Below, in pieces: positions 7,606 through 18,897 of a DNA stretch of 64,000 bases. This stretch comes from Sphingosinicellaceae bacterium (GTDB lineage: Bacteria; Pseudomonadota; Alphaproteobacteria; Sphingomonadales; Sphingomonadaceae). Below the pieces are notes generated by a model. The model worked only from the letters and a program-made list of their open reading frames with translations, was not told where the DNA came from and ran no database searches. The position numbers and the translations under genes were made by a program. Location: contig CP079108.1 of assembly GCA_019285715.1 (NCBI GenBank), forward strand, positions 3,177,001 through 3,241,000, in the 5' to 3' direction. How positions within the stretch are numbered: position 1 is the first letter of the stretch; every line of letters begins with the position of its first letter.

Positions 7606-9870
7606 ATGGCGGTCTCCGCTGCGCGGTCGATCCTGACCCGCCTTCACGACGTGATGGCGGCGAAGACGGCCCCGCAGTCGAAGCTCAATGCCGTCGTCAA
7701 CATCGTCGCCGAGGGCCTGTCGAGCGAGGTCTGCTCGATCTACCTGCTCCGCGACGGCGCCCTCGAACTCTACGCGACGCAGGGCCTCGCCCAGTCCGCC
7801 GTCCACGTCACCAAGCTGGCGCTCGGCCAGGGCCTCGTCGGCACTATCGCCGTGACCCGCGAGCCGCTCAACCTGGCCGAGGCGCGCTCGCACCCCGACT
7901 TCGCCTATCGTCCTGAGACCGGCGAGGAGGATTATCACAGCTTCGCCGGGGTCCCGATCCTGAGGCGCGAGGCCGCGATCGGCGTGCTCGGCGTCCAGCA
8001 TTCGGAGCCGCGCGACTACCAGGACGTCGAGATCGAGGCGCTGCAGACCGTTGCGATGGTGCTGTCGGAGCTGCTGGCGGGCGCGGGCCTCGTCGACGAC
8101 GCGGCGGCGGCCAAGGCACGCGGCCAGGCCAGCGGGCCGCTGCGGCTGACCGGGCTCAAGCTCGTCGACGGCTATGCGAAGGGCATCGCTACCCTCCACC
8201 AGCCCCGCATCGTCATCGAGCACACCGTTGCCGAGGACACCGAGGCCGAGCGCCGCCGCGTCTACGGCGCCTTCGAGAAGATGCGCGCCCAGATCGACCG
8301 GATGATGGGCCAGGCCGAATTCGACGGCGGCGGCGAGCACGAGGAGATTCTCGAGACCTATAAGGCCTTCGCCTACGACGAGGGCTGGAGCCGCCGTATC
8401 AACGAGGCGATCGACACCGGGCTGACCGCGGAGGCCGCGATCGAGCGCGTCCAGCAGCGCACGCGTGCGCGCATGAGGTCTATCCCCGACCCGTACCTCC
8501 GCGAGCGGCTGGCCGACCTCGACGACCTGTCCAACCGCCTGCTTCGCATCGTCTCGGGCCAACTCGGCACCGCGGCGCAGTCGGGCCTGCGCGCCGACAT
8601 CATCCTGCTGGCGCGTAACCTCGGACCCGCGGAGCTGCTCGAATACGACCGCCGCTTCCTCAAGGGCGTCGTGCTCGAGGAGGGTTCGCCGACCGCCCAC
8701 GTCACCATCGTCGCCCGCGCCATGGGCATCCCGGTGATCGGCCGCATCCGCGACTACCGCACCGCGATCGCCGACGGCGACGAGCTCCTGCTCGATGGCG
8801 GCGAGGCGGTGCTCTACGTCCGGCCCAGCGCCGACATGCGCAAGTCGTTCCAGTCGATGAGCGCAATGCGCGCCAAGCGCCAGGCAGGCTATGCCAAGCT
8901 CCGCGACCTGCCCGCCGTCACCCGCGACGGGGTGCCGGTGACGCTGCTGATGAACGCCGGGCTAGCGGGCGATGCGGAAGCGCTGCGCGAGACCAACGCC
9001 GACGGCATCGGGCTGTTCAGGACCGAATTCCAGTTCCTCGTCGCGGCCACTTTGCCACGCCGCGAGCGCCAGACCCAACTGTACCGCACCATCCTCGATG
9101 CCGCTGGCGACAAGCCCGTGGTCTTTCGCACCGTCGACATCGGCGGCGACAAGGCGGTGCCCTACATGAACGCCGACGACGACCGGGAGGAGAACCCCGC
9201 CATGGGCTGGCGCGCGCTGCGCCTCGCGCTCGATCGCGACGGCCTGATGAAGGTCCAGGCGCGCGCGCTGATCGACGCGGCGGCGGGCAAGTGCCTGAAC
9301 GTCATGTTCCCTATGGTCAGCGAGCCGTGGGAGTTCGCCGAGGCCCGCCGCATCGTTGAGGATGCCCGCGACCAGGCTGTCAAGCGCGGGCGTCCCGTGC
9401 CGAGCGAAATCCGCTACGGTGCCATGCTCGAGGTTCCGGCGCTGGCGGAGGCGCTCGACGTGCTGCTGCCGATGGTCGACTTCCTGTCGATTGGCACTAA
9501 CGACCTGACCCAGTTCCTGTTCGCCGCTGACCGCGCCAACCCGCGCCTCGCCGACCGCTACGACTGGCTGAGCCCGAGCGTCCTGCGCTTCCTCCGCCGT
9601 ATCGTCCGCGCCTGCTCTGCGGCCGGTGTGCCGGTCACGGTCTGTGGCGAGATGGGCGGTCGCTCGCTCGAGGCGCTGGCGCTGCTCGCGCTCGGCATCG
9701 ACCGGCTGTCGATCACCCCGGCCGCAGTGCTGCCGATCAAGGCGTTGGTCCGCACCGTCGCGCTGACGCCGCTGCGCGCGATGATGGACGATTGGCTCGA
9801 CGCGCCGGGCAGCGATGTCCGCGAACTGCTGCGCTGCGCCGCCGATGCGCAGGGCGTGGTGCGCGCTTAG
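7606..9870 (+). CDS. ptsP: phosphoenolpyruvate-protein phosphotransferase PtsP (EI-Ntr)
   Basis: First enzyme of the nitrogen-related phosphotransferase system. It takes phosphate from PEP and passes it to NPr, and the system links carbon and nitrogen status to regulation rather than sugar uptake. The 754-residue protein has an N-terminal GAF sensor domain (about 18-160), then the enzyme I part. That part contains the NPr-binding helical domain, the swivelling domain with the phosphorylated His365 in GSPTAHVTIVARAMG, and the PEP-binding barrel with FRTVDIGGDK, SIGTNDLTQF and the catalytic Cys680 in VCGEMGG. All catalytic positions are present. It is the last gene of the lysC operon; a long palindrome (9882-9957) just downstream may end the transcript. 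Confidence 0.96.
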   Translation: MAVSAARSILTRLHDVMAAKTAPQSKLNAVVNIVAEGLSSEVCSIYLLRDGALELYATQGLAQSAVHVTKLALGQGLVGTIAVTREPLNLAEARSHPDFAYRPETGEEDYHSFAGVPILRREAAIGVLGVQHSEPRDYQDVEIEALQTVAMVLSELLAGAGLVDDAAAAKARGQASGPLRLTGLKLVDGYAKGIATLHQPRIVIEHTVAEDTEAERRRVYGAFEKMRAQIDRMMGQAEFDGGGEHEEILETYKAFAYDEGWSRRINEAIDTGLTAEAAIERVQQRTRARMRSIPDPYLRERLADLDDLSNRLLRIVSGQLGTAAQSGLRADIILLARNLGPAELLEYDRRFLKGVVLEEGSPTAHVTIVARAMGIPVIGRIRDYRTAIADGDELLLDGGEAVLYVRPSADMRKSFQSMSAMRAKRQAGYAKLRDLPAVTRDGVPVTLLMNAGLAGDAEALRETNADGIGLFRTEFQFLVAATLPRRERQTQLYRTILDAAGDKPVVFRTVDIGGDKAVPYMNADDDREENPAMGWRALRLALDRDGLMKVQARALIDAAAGKCLNVMFPMVSEPWEFAEARRIVEDARDQAVKRGRPVPSEIRYGAMLEVPALAEALDVLLPMVDFLSIGTNDLTQFLFAADRANPRLADRYDWLSPSVLRFLRRIVRACSAAGVPVTVCGEMGGRSLEALALLALGIDRLSITPAAVLPIKALVRTVALTPLRAMMDDWLDAPGSDVRELLRCAADAQGVVRA

Positions 9871-9881
9871 GGCCAACCCCT

Positions 9882-9957
9882 CGATTGTCGTCCCGGGCTT
9901 GACCCGGGACCCAGCTTCCCCGCGCTGGGTCCCTGGTCAAGCCCGGGATGACAATCG
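9882..9957. repeat. dispersed GC-rich palindrome, copy 1
   Basis: Two 34-nt arms (9882-9915 and 9924-9957) are complementary except for two positions and enclose an 8-nt loop. The core reads TCCCGGGCTTGACCCGGGAC followed by CCAGC. The same arms occur at 16476, 26108 and 59983. It begins 12 bp after the ptsP stop and could serve as a processing site or terminator. Confidence 0.9.
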
Positions 9958-9961
9958 CGCG

Positions 9962-10137
9962 CTGTCCTACACTTGGCCCATCTGGTACATTATGGGCCAG
10001 ACGAAGTCACCGTTATGCACATTTTCTCATATTTAGCGACAAGCTAGGGGGTGCAAGCCATTGTTAAGCAGTCACACGCTCTCGTTCGCCCGAGATTTCG
10101 ACAGGCCCGCGATAGTGTCAACTCTGACAACTCTCGC
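9962..10137 (+). repeat. about 175-bp dispersed noncoding element, copy A
   Basis: Begins CTGTCCTACA and ends with an AACTCTGACAACTCTCGC block. It aligns without gaps over its first 70 nt to the reverse strand of 16798-16625. TGGTACA is at element positions 22-28 and TTTTCTCAT at positions 61-69 in both copies, and the final 23 nt differ at one base. The middle is diverged. It lies between the ptsP palindrome and katE; the rest of this 383-bp gap (10138-10253) holds only the katE leader, with GGAG before the ATG, and no promoter I can assign with confidence. I do not recognise the element. Confidence 0.6.
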
Positions 10138-10253
10138 CTTGATCGGCAGGTCTGTCGCGGCCCCCAGCCCCTGATCGCCGATAGTTACACCGCCGCGCGG
10201 GTCCGATAACGGCGGCATGCGTTCCGTCCCCAATCCCTACCCTGGAGACGACC

Positions 10254-12392
<2,139 letters not shown>

Positions 12393-12400
12393 CCGGTGCG

Positions 12401-12682
12401 CTAAGCTGGGAACGCCTTGTGCCACGGCGTGATCGACCGCGAGGCGAACAGCCCCGCGAGGTGGTAAGGATCGGCGGCCGCGAACGCTACGGCAGCGTCG
12501 CGGTCGTCGAACTCGGCGATCAGGAGTGTCCCGATGGCGCGGCCGTCGTCCTTGAGCAGGGGCCCGGCCACCAGCAGCGCCTCGCCCAGGCTGGCGATGT
12601 GCGGCAGATGTGCTGGACGCGTCGCGGCCCGCAACTCCGAGGAGTCTGGCTTGTCGATGCAATGAATGGCAAAATACGGCAT
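12401..12682 (-). CDS. YciI-like family protein
   Basis: A small cytoplasmic protein of 93 residues with the ferredoxin-like YCII fold. It shows the characteristic start MPYFAIHCIDKPDS, then RPAHLPHIASL with the conserved histidine, the LLIAEFDDRDAAVAFAAADPY strand-helix motif split around Asp, and the C-terminal ITPWHKAF. YciI-like proteins have been proposed as small hydrolases or dehydrochlorinase relatives, but their cellular role is mostly unknown. The ATG at 12682 was chosen over an upstream in-frame start because GAGG lies 5 nt before it and the family begins with MPYF. It is convergent with katE. Confidence 0.85.
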   Translation of the reverse strand: MPYFAIHCIDKPDSSELRAATRPAHLPHIASLGEALLVAGPLLKDDGRAIGTLLIAEFDDRDAAVAFAAADPYHLAGLFASRSITPWHKAFPA

Positions 12683-12846
12683 CGGCACCTCGCGCTCCAA
12701 TCGCGCTTTAAAGGTCTAGCGGCGGCGGCGGGGCGGCGAAAGAGGGTATCAGCGGCTGGCTATTTCGCCGCTGCAACTTGACGGATCAACCCTCGTCAGC
12801 TATCGCCCCCGCCTTTCCGGTACACCAGAATTCAGGACGAACACGC

Positions 12847-13158
12847 ATGTCGCGCATCTGCGAACTGACCGCCAAGGGTCGCATGGTCGGAAACAATGTT
12901 TCCCACGCCAACAACAAGACCAAGCGGGTCTTCCTGCCCAACCTGCAGAACGTAACTCTGATGTCCGACATCCTCGGCCGCTCGATCCGGCTCCGCGTGT
13001 CGATGAACGGCCTGCGTTCGGTGGAGCACGTCGGCGGCCTCGACAACTGGCTGATCAAGACCCGCGCCGAAAAGCTCAGCGACCGCGCCCAGAAGCTCCG
13101 CCGCGAGATCAAGAAGAAGGTCGCCGCGACGGCTGCCGAGACCGCTCCGGCTGCTTGA
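12847..13158 (+). CDS. rpmB: 50S ribosomal protein L28
   Basis: Structural protein of the large ribosomal subunit, 103 residues, the alphaproteobacterial size. The start [20 protein letters not shown] is typical of the family, as are [15 protein letters not shown] and the basic helix LRREIKKKV. It lacks the CxxC zinc pair of some L28 proteins, retaining a single Cys5. The C-terminal Ala/Thr-rich tail ([10 protein letters not shown]) is common in this group. It is a single-gene unit with its own terminator at 13211-13251. Confidence 0.97.
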   Translation: MSRICELTAKGRMVGNNVSHANNKTKRVFLPNLQNVTLMSDILGRSIRLRVSMNGLRSVEHVGGLDNWLIKTRAEKLSDRAQKLRREIKKKVAATAAETAPAA

Positions 13159-13210
13159 GCCGGCTGGCGCTACGGCGCCGGTCCTCGACCAAGCTGCTGA
13201 ACGACCACGC

Positions 13211-13251
13211 GCCGCCGCTCCTCTACCGAGGTCGGCGGCGAAGCCGTTTTT
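13211..13251 (+). terminator. Rho-independent terminator after rpmB
   Basis: Stem GCCGCCG / CGGCGGC around a 15-nt loop; its 3' half also forms a short CGGC-GAA-GCCG hairpin directly followed by TTTTT. The T-run overlaps the stop codon of the convergent CDF gene. Confidence 0.6.
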
Positions 13252-14221
13252 AGACCCGCTCGGCAGGCTCCAGCGCACACGTGCTATGGTCAGCCTCGAT
13301 CTGCACCGTCGGATGAGCGATCCTGTGGTGATGCGACAGGTCGTGCGCCAGCTTCGCCAGCAGCGAGTCGTGCGGTCCGATCCCGGGCACGGTGAGGTGG
13401 ACCGTCAACGCCACCTCGGTCGTCGACATCGACCAGATGTGCATGTCATGCACCGCGACAACGCCTGGCAGCTCAAGCAGGTACGCCTCCACCGCGGCGC
13501 AATCGACACCCTCGGGTACCGCATCCAGCGACAGGCGGAGTGATTCGCGCAGGGTGCCCCAGCTTGCGGCCGCTATGATCAGAGCGACCCCGATGGCGAC
13601 TGCGGGGTCGAGCCACAGCCAGCCGGTGCGGCTCATCACGAACGCCGCGACGACGACTCCGGCCGAGACCAGCGCGTCGGCGGCCATGTGCTGGAAGGCG
13701 CCACGGACGTTAAGGTCGTCCTTGCGCCCGCTGGCGAATAGCCACGCGGTGATGCCGTTGACCGCGATGCCGAGCGCCGCGACCGCCATCACGGTGTCGG
13801 TCGCGACCGGCTCCGGATTGGCCAGGCGTTGAACCGCCTCGACGACGATGATCGCCACCGCCATCAGGAGGACTACCGCGTTGATCGTCGATGCCATGAT
13901 CGACGAGCGCCGGAAGCCGTAGGTGAAGTTCGCGGTCGGCTGCCGCCGTGACGCCCACGCCGCGCCCCACGCAAGCAGCAGCGACAGCACGTCGGCAGCG
14001 TTGTGCCCGGCGTCGGCGAGCAACGCCAGCGACCCCGAGGCGACCCCGTAACCTGCCTCCGCCAGCACGAAGCCGAGGTTGAGCACGACCCCGATCGCGA
14101 AGGCGCGGTCGAAGTTGGCCGGCGCGTGCGAGTGGCCGTGGCTATGGCTGTGCCCGTGGCCATGCGCCACGGCACCGTGGTCATGCGCTGCAGCGCCGTG
14201 GTGGTGATCGTGATCCGCCAT
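13250..14221 (-). CDS. cation diffusion facilitator (CDF) metal exporter, CzcD/ZitB type
   Basis: An inner-membrane proton antiporter that expels divalent metals, most likely zinc. The protein has 323 residues. The N-terminus is very His-rich (HDHHH, then HGHGHSHSHGHSH, residues 3-32), typical of zinc-type CDF proteins. Six membrane segments follow, with the metal-site motifs LLADAGHNAADV in helix 2 and HMAADALVS in helix 5 (HxxxD type). The C-terminal cytoplasmic domain carries VHDMHIWSMS. The ATG at 14221 opens MADHDHHH; an in-frame TTG 36 nt upstream is possible but has no better ribosome-binding site. Its 3' end overlaps the T-run of the rpmB terminator. No metal-responsive regulator is adjacent. 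Confidence 0.93.
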   Translation of the reverse strand: MADHDHHHGAAAHDHGAVAHGHGHSHSHGHSHAPANFDRAFAIGVVLNLGFVLAEAGYGVASGSLALLADAGHNAADVLSLLLAWGAAWASRRQPTANFTYGFRRSSIMASTINAVVLLMAVAIIVVEAVQRLANPEPVATDTVMAVAALGIAVNGITAWLFASGRKDDLNVRGAFQHMAADALVSAGVVVAAFVMSRTGWLWLDPAVAIGVALIIAAASWGTLRESLRLSLDAVPEGVDCAAVEAYLLELPGVVAVHDMHIWSMSTTEVALTVHLTVPGIGPHDSLLAKLAHDLSHHHRIAHPTVQIEADHSTCALEPAERV

Positions 14222-14339
14222 GCGTCGTGCTTCGCGGAAACTGATGGCCTCCGTCAAGCGTCACACGGCTTGTGCATTGCCGCAGCCCGGACGTTACCGC
14301 TAACGTCAGGCAACGAGACGGCACGAGGGGGAGGCGCGA

Positions 14340-16433
14340 ATGCGGGTCTGGTTGAAGGTCGTGCTTTGGGTCGGCGCCGTGGTGGCGACGCTGCTCGTCG
14401 GCCTCGCCAGCTGGGAGAACCTGTCGGCCGTCGCGCCCGCCGCCGACCCCGCCAAGCGCCATGACGTCCGCATAGTCCGCGACAGCTACGGCGTGCCCCA
14501 CATCTTCGGACGGACCGATGCCGACGTTGCCTACGGCCTCGCCTATGCCCATGCCGAGGACGACTTCCCCAACCTGGAGGAGGTGCTTGCCGCGACCCGC
14601 GGGCGGGCCGCCGCGATCAGCGGCGAGGAGGGCGCGCAGCTCGACTTCGCCCTCGGGTTCCTGGACGCCCGCCGCGCTGCCAATGCCGGCTACCTGACCC
14701 ACCTCGACCAGCCGACCCGCGACCTCGTCGAGGCCTATGCCGCCGGCCTCAACCGCTACGCCGCCAAGCACCCCGGCGAGATCCGGCTGCGGAACCTGTT
14801 CCCGGTCACCGGGCGCGATGTCGTCGCCGGCTTCGTCCTGCGCGCGCCCTTCTTCTTCGGTCTCGAACGGACGCTGGGAGCGCTCGTCGAGGGCAAGCTA
14901 CCGCCCCGCGATTCCGGTGCCGAAGTCGAGAAGGGCTCCAACGGCTTCGCGATTGCCGGCCGCCGCTCGGCCGACGGCGTCACCCGCCTGATCTCCAACT
15001 CGCACCAGCCGTGGACCGGTGGCGTCGCGTGGTACGAGGTCGTCGTCCACTCCGATGCCGGCTGGGACTTCGCCGGGGCGCTGTTCCCCGGCGCGCCCTA
15101 CCCGCTGCTCGGCCACAACAAGACGCTCGGCTGGACCAACACCGTCAACCGCCCCGACCTCGTCGACACCTACCGGCTGGTCATGGACGCGGACGGCACC
15201 CACTACCGCTACGACGGCAAGTGGCTGCCGCTGCAGACCCAGAGAGTCTGGCTTCACGTCAAGCTCGGGCCGCTGACACTGCCGATCCCGCGCACCCTCT
15301 ACCGCTCGGTCCAGGGCCCGGTAATCCGGAATAAGCTCGGCACCTTCGCCGTCCGCTACACCGGCATCGCCGACGTCCAGCAGGTCGAGCAATACTACCG
15401 CCTCAACAAGGCCCGCAACTTCGCCGAGTGGCGGCAGGTGATGGCGATGCAGGGCGTACCCGCGACCAACTTCGTCTACGCCGACGCTGCCGGCCACATC
15501 GGCATGTTCTACAACGCCCGCTTCCCGGCCCGCACCCCCGGCTTCGACTGGAAGGGCGTGCTCCCAGGCGACACCTCGCGCGACGTCTGGACGACCTACG
15601 TGCCGTTCGCGAGCGACCCCGCCGTCATCGACCCGCCGTCGGGCTGGGTGGCGAACTCCAACAACACGCCCCTCCACGCGACCGCGCCCGAGGACGACCT
15701 CAAGGCCGCCGCGTTCGCCCCCGAGCTTGGCATCGAGACCTTCATGACCAACCGCGCGACCCGGTGGATCGAGCTGTTCGGCAAGCTCCCCGGCCCGATC
15801 AGCCGTGACGACCTGCTCCGCATCAAGTTCGACAAGACCTACGCCCACGCGGGCACCATCGGCACCTGGATCGACCAGCTCATCCACGTCGACACCAAGG
15901 GCGACGCGAGCCTCGAGGCAGCGCGGGCCCTCCTCGCCGAGTGGGATTGGACCCAGGACGGACGCGGCGCGGCGGATGCGCTCGCGGCGACGGTGATCGG
16001 GTCCGCCGCCCGCTCGATCTATCGCGGCGACCCGCTCCCCGACCCGCACGCGACGCTCACCGAGGACGCCGCGTGGCTGCGCACCCACTTCGGCCGCATC
16101 GACCCGCCCCTCGGTGCCGTCCAGCGCATCGTCCGCGGCAAGCTGTCGATCCCGGTCTACGGCGGCCCCGACACCATGCGCGCGATCTACAGCACCCCGG
16201 CGGACGGCGTCCGGGTAGCGGATCACGGCGACAGCTTCATCATGCTCGTCGAGTGGGGCAAGGACGGCGCGGTCCACTCGCAGAGCATCCACCAGTTCGG
16301 CGCCGCCACCAGCCGCCCCGAATCACCCCATTATGCCGACCAGGCGAGACTGTTCGCCGCCGAGCGCTGGAAGCCGGTGTGGTTCGACGAAAAGGCCCTG
16401 ACCGGCCACATCGAACGGAGCTACGAGCCGTAA
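14340..16433 (+). CDS. penicillin acylase family protein (Ntn hydrolase)
   Basis: An exported Ntn-hydrolase that cleaves an amide bond; relatives act on penicillins, aculeacin or acyl-homoserine lactones. It has 697 residues. An N-terminal membrane segment (residues 5-25, VLWVGAVVATLLVG) acts as signal anchor. The alpha subunit contains the family block RIVRDSYGVPHIFGRTDADVAYG-type near 45-67. The precursor cleaves itself before the nucleophile Ser200 in EKGSNGFAIAG. The beta subunit has SNSHQPW, LGWTNTVNRPD and ANSNNTP, matching the family's oxyanion and substrate loops. The substrate cannot be decided from sequence. The gene is unlinked to luxI/luxR genes, so quorum quenching is only one option. 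It is convergent with the amidohydrolase, with palindrome copy 2 in between. Confidence 0.9.
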   Translation: MRVWLKVVLWVGAVVATLLVGLASWENLSAVAPAADPAKRHDVRIVRDSYGVPHIFGRTDADVAYGLAYAHAEDDFPNLEEVLAATRGRAAAISGEEGAQLDFALGFLDARRAANAGYLTHLDQPTRDLVEAYAAGLNRYAAKHPGEIRLRNLFPVTGRDVVAGFVLRAPFFFGLERTLGALVEGKLPPRDSGAEVEKGSNGFAIAGRRSADGVTRLISNSHQPWTGGVAWYEVVVHSDAGWDFAGALFPGAPYPLLGHNKTLGWTNTVNRPDLVDTYRLVMDADGTHYRYDGKWLPLQTQRVWLHVKLGPLTLPIPRTLYRSVQGPVIRNKLGTFAVRYTGIADVQQVEQYYRLNKARNFAEWRQVMAMQGVPATNFVYADAAGHIGMFYNARFPARTPGFDWKGVLPGDTSRDVWTTYVPFASDPAVIDPPSGWVANSNNTPLHATAPEDDLKAAAFAPELGIETFMTNRATRWIELFGKLPGPISRDDLLRIKFDKTYAHAGTIGTWIDQLIHVDTKGDASLEAARALLAEWDWTQDGRGAADALAATVIGSAARSIYRGDPLPDPHATLTEDAAWLRTHFGRIDPPLGAVQRIVRGKLSIPVYGGPDTMRAIYSTPADGVRVADHGDSFIMLVEWGKDGAVHSQSIHQFGAATSRPESPHYADQARLFAAERWKPVWFDEKALTGHIERSYEP

Positions 16434-16475
16434 ACAGCGTGTCTTGGGTCGTTAGTTAGAGCTGGCCGCGCTCCA

Positions 16476-16562
16476 TGCCATCCCGGGCTTGACCCGGGAC
16501 CCAGCTAATTTCGAGGTCCGGGTTCGGGGTTAGCTGGGTCTCGGGTCAAGCCCGGGATGACA
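16476..16562. repeat. dispersed GC-rich palindrome, copy 2
   Basis: Arms built on CATCCCGGGCTTGACCCGGG and its complement, each extended by ACCCAGCTAA, around a loop of about 20 nt. It lies 43 bp after the acylase stop, in a 381-bp gap between two convergent genes. Likely a bidirectional transcript end. Confidence 0.88.
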
Positions 16563-16624
16563 ACGGGGCCCGCATTACGATGAAGCCAGGCATGACAATT
16601 AATTTCCAAGCGGCCCAGGGAGCC

Positions 16625-16798
16625 GCGAGAGTTGTCAGAGTTCACACCCTCGCGCCCTTTGCCGATTTGCGGCGGCTCCGGGCACACAACGACTCTGCAA
16701 GGGCTTACGCCGAACGGTTGGCATCCCAGATGAGAAAAAGCGCGCGCCATCGTTCTCGGCGAGGCCGCAGTGTACCAAATCGGTAAGCTGTAGGACAG
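16625..16798 (-). repeat. about 175-bp dispersed noncoding element, copy B
   Basis: Reverse-strand counterpart of 9962-10137. Read on the minus strand it starts CTGTCCTACA, has TTGGTACA at positions 21-28 and TTTTCTCAT at positions 61-69, exactly as in copy A, and ends with AACTCTGACAACTCTCGC. The interior differs and is richer in GC. In both copies an ATG shortly before TTTTCTCAT could open a short peptide (M-x-x-x-F-S-H/Y-L in the longer one), but the reading frames are not conserved beyond that. The remainder of this gap, outside the palindrome and this element, shows nothing recognisable. Confidence 0.6.
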
Positions 16799-16814
16799 TC
16801 CCGCCCCGTCGCCG

Positions 16815-18086
16815 CTAGCGCGCGTCCTTCACTACCACGCCGCCCTTGATCACGACCGCGACATGCTGGAGCCGCGTCACGTCGCCGAGCGGATCGCCCG
16901 CCACCGCGATCATGTCGCCGTAACGTCCGGCCGCGATCGCGCCGACGTCCTTCGACCGCCCGAGTGCCTCGCCGGCATTGACCGTCGCGGCCTGCACGGC
17001 CTGCAGCGGCGTCATGCCCCACTGCACCATCGTCGCGAACTGCAGCGCGTTGGTACCGTGCGGGTAAACGCCCGCGTCGGTACCGAACACCATCTTGACG
17101 CCGGCCTTGACCGCCCGCCGGAAGGTCTCGCGCTGCGCCCGGCCGATCAGCTTCTCCTTGTCGAGACTTGCCTGGAAGACGCCGTTCTTGGTGCCCTGCG
17201 CGAGGATGTAGTCGTCGTCGTAGATGTCCATCGAGAACCAGCTGCCGATCTTCTTGGCCAGCGCGAAGCTCTCGTCGTCGGCGAGACTGGCGTGTTCGAT
17301 GGTGTCGGTGCCGGCCCGGAGTGCCGCGTTGATGCCCGCCGTACCGTGGGCGTGGACCGCGACCTTCATGCCGAGCTGGTGTGCCTCGGCGACGAGGGCG
17401 TTCATCTCCTCCTGGCTGTACTGCTGGCCGCCGACGCTGTCGGTCTTCGAGAACACGCCGCCGGTGCCGCAGAACTTGATCACCTCGGCCCCGTATTTGC
17501 GCAGCTTGCGGACCGTGGCGCGAATCTCGTCGGGACCGTTGGCGACCGCGGGGGTGTCGACGCGGACGTTGGGCGGGAGCTCGGTGACGTCGCAGTGGCC
17601 GCCGGTCGCGCCCATGGCGTAGGTGGCGGGCACGATGCGTGGTCCCGGAATGTCGCCATGCTCGATCGCCTGCTTCAGCCCGACGTCGTCGTAATTGTCG
17701 CTGCCGACGTTGCGCACCGTGGTGAAGCCCGCCTCGACGGTGAGCTTGGCGTGAGCGACGCCGATCGCGGTCCAGAACGACGGCGTGTATTCGAGCCCGT
17801 TGTAGCCCGCGATCGTCGGATCGGCGGTCAGGTGGACGTGCATGTCGATCAGGCCGGGCAACAGGGTCAGCGGCCCGAGGTCGATGCGCCTGGCACCGGC
17901 CGGGACGGTCACGCTCGCGGCCGAGCCGGCCGCAGTGATCCGACCATCAACGACGACCACCGCGGCGTTGTCGATGGTCCTGCCCGCAACGACGTCGAGC
18001 ATATGGGCGGCGGTGACGACGACGGTTTCGGCGTGGGCAGCGGAGGCGAGCAGGCCGATCGCGAGCGCGGCGCAGAACGATTTCAT
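16815..18086 (-). CDS. exported amidohydrolase family protein (imidazolonepropionase/prolidase-like)
   Basis: A metal-dependent TIM-barrel hydrolase with a signal peptide, 423 residues, predicted to act in the periplasm. The signal peptide ends LLASAAHA-ETV. Family motifs appear in order: LPGLIDMHVHLTAD (metal ligands HxH), GFTTVRNVG, VIKFCGTGGV with the probable carboxylated Lys, VAVHAHGTAGI, DTIEHAS, and the catalytic Asp in MVFGTDAGVYPHG. Relatives hydrolyse Xaa-Pro or Xaa-Arg dipeptides or related amides, so peptide scavenging is a reasonable guess. The ATG at 18086 was chosen because it begins the signal peptide and is preceded by AAGGGG. The MerR-type gene lies 40 bp upstream on the same strand and may control it. 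Confidence 0.88.
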   Translation of the reverse strand: MKSFCAALAIGLLASAAHAETVVVTAAHMLDVVAGRTIDNAAVVVVDGRITAAGSAASVTVPAGARRIDLGPLTLLPGLIDMHVHLTADPTIAGYNGLEYTPSFWTAIGVAHAKLTVEAGFTTVRNVGSDNYDDVGLKQAIEHGDIPGPRIVPATYAMGATGGHCDVTELPPNVRVDTPAVANGPDEIRATVRKLRKYGAEVIKFCGTGGVFSKTDSVGGQQYSQEEMNALVAEAHQLGMKVAVHAHGTAGINAALRAGTDTIEHASLADDESFALAKKIGSWFSMDIYDDDYILAQGTKNGVFQASLDKEKLIGRAQRETFRRAVKAGVKMVFGTDAGVYPHGTNALQFATMVQWGMTPLQAVQAATVNAGEALGRSKDVGAIAAGRYGDMIAVAGDPLGDVTRLQHVAVVIKGGVVVKDAR

Positions 18087-18126
18087 GGCGGTGTCCCCTT
18101 TGGCCGCAATGCCTGGCGGCGGCACG

Positions 18127-18870
18127 TCAGTTGTTGTCGTTCGCGATCCGGCGTCGCGCCGCGAGCTTGGCGAGGATCGTGCGGGTTCGCAGCAGGCCGA
18201 TCAGCTCGTTGATCGAGCCGATGCCGCGTTCCGCCATGTCGATCGCCTCGGCCTCGTCGACCTGTCCGGCGGTGTGCTCGAAGAACAGCCGCATCTCCTG
18301 CGCGGTGATCCATTCGACGAGGTCGAGGTAGATTTTCAGCGCGGCGTTGTCGAAGCCGCGGTCACCGCGGAAACCGACGGCGCGCAGGTCGCCGAGCACC
18401 CGCATGATCGCCGCGTCGCGCGCGCTGACGGTGCCCGCCGCGTCGACGGTGATGATGCCGCTGTCACGCTGCTCGACGATGTCGTGATCCTCCGCACCGG
18501 TCTGCGCCATCAGCGCGGCGAGCGGCACCCGCGGCGCGTCGTGGTCGAGCCGCGAGGCGAGGATCAGGTCGAGCTGCGGGAACGCCTGCGGCTCGAGCCA
18601 GCGCTCGGCACCGCCATCGGCATCGCCGTCGAGCAGGGTCCGGATCACCGCGAGCGGCAGAAAGCGCTCCTCCTGCAGCCGCTTGATGGCGCGCAATCGG
18701 GTGACGTGGTCGTCGCTGTACGAGGCCGAGTTGCGGCTGGCGCGCGCCGGCTCGGGCAGCAGCCCCTCGCGGATATAGAAGCGGATCGTCTCGCGACCCA
18801 CGCCCGTCCGCTCTTCGAGTTCACGCATCCGCAAGTTCAGGTCTCCGGGGCCGGTGCCGAGAGCTAACAT
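18127..18870 (-). CDS. MerR-family transcriptional regulator
   Basis: DNA-binding regulator of 247 residues. The winged helix-turn-helix (about 15-80) has RMRELEERTGVGRETIRFYI, REGLLPEP, SYSDDHVTRLRAIKRLQ and the LPLAVIRTLL segment, all typical of MerR. A long C-terminal region (about 85-247) lacks the cysteine pattern of metal sensors and has no recognised ligand domain. The first methionine is uncertain: a GTG lies 9 nt upstream and an ATG 42 nt downstream, and none has a clear ribosome-binding site. It is upstream of, and co-oriented with, the amidohydrolase gene. The inducer is unknown. Confidence 0.85.
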   Translation of the reverse strand: MLALGTGPGDLNLRMRELEERTGVGRETIRFYIREGLLPEPARASRNSASYSDDHVTRLRAIKRLQEERFLPLAVIRTLLDGDADGGAERWLEPQAFPQLDLILASRLDHDAPRVPLAALMAQTGAEDHDIVEQRDSGIITVDAAGTVSARDAAIMRVLGDLRAVGFRGDRGFDNAALKIYLDLVEWITAQEMRLFFEHTAGQVDEAEAIDMAERGIGSINELIGLLRTRTILAKLAARRRIANDNN

Positions 18871-18897
18871 ACCGGGCACGATACGGAAACCTGCGGG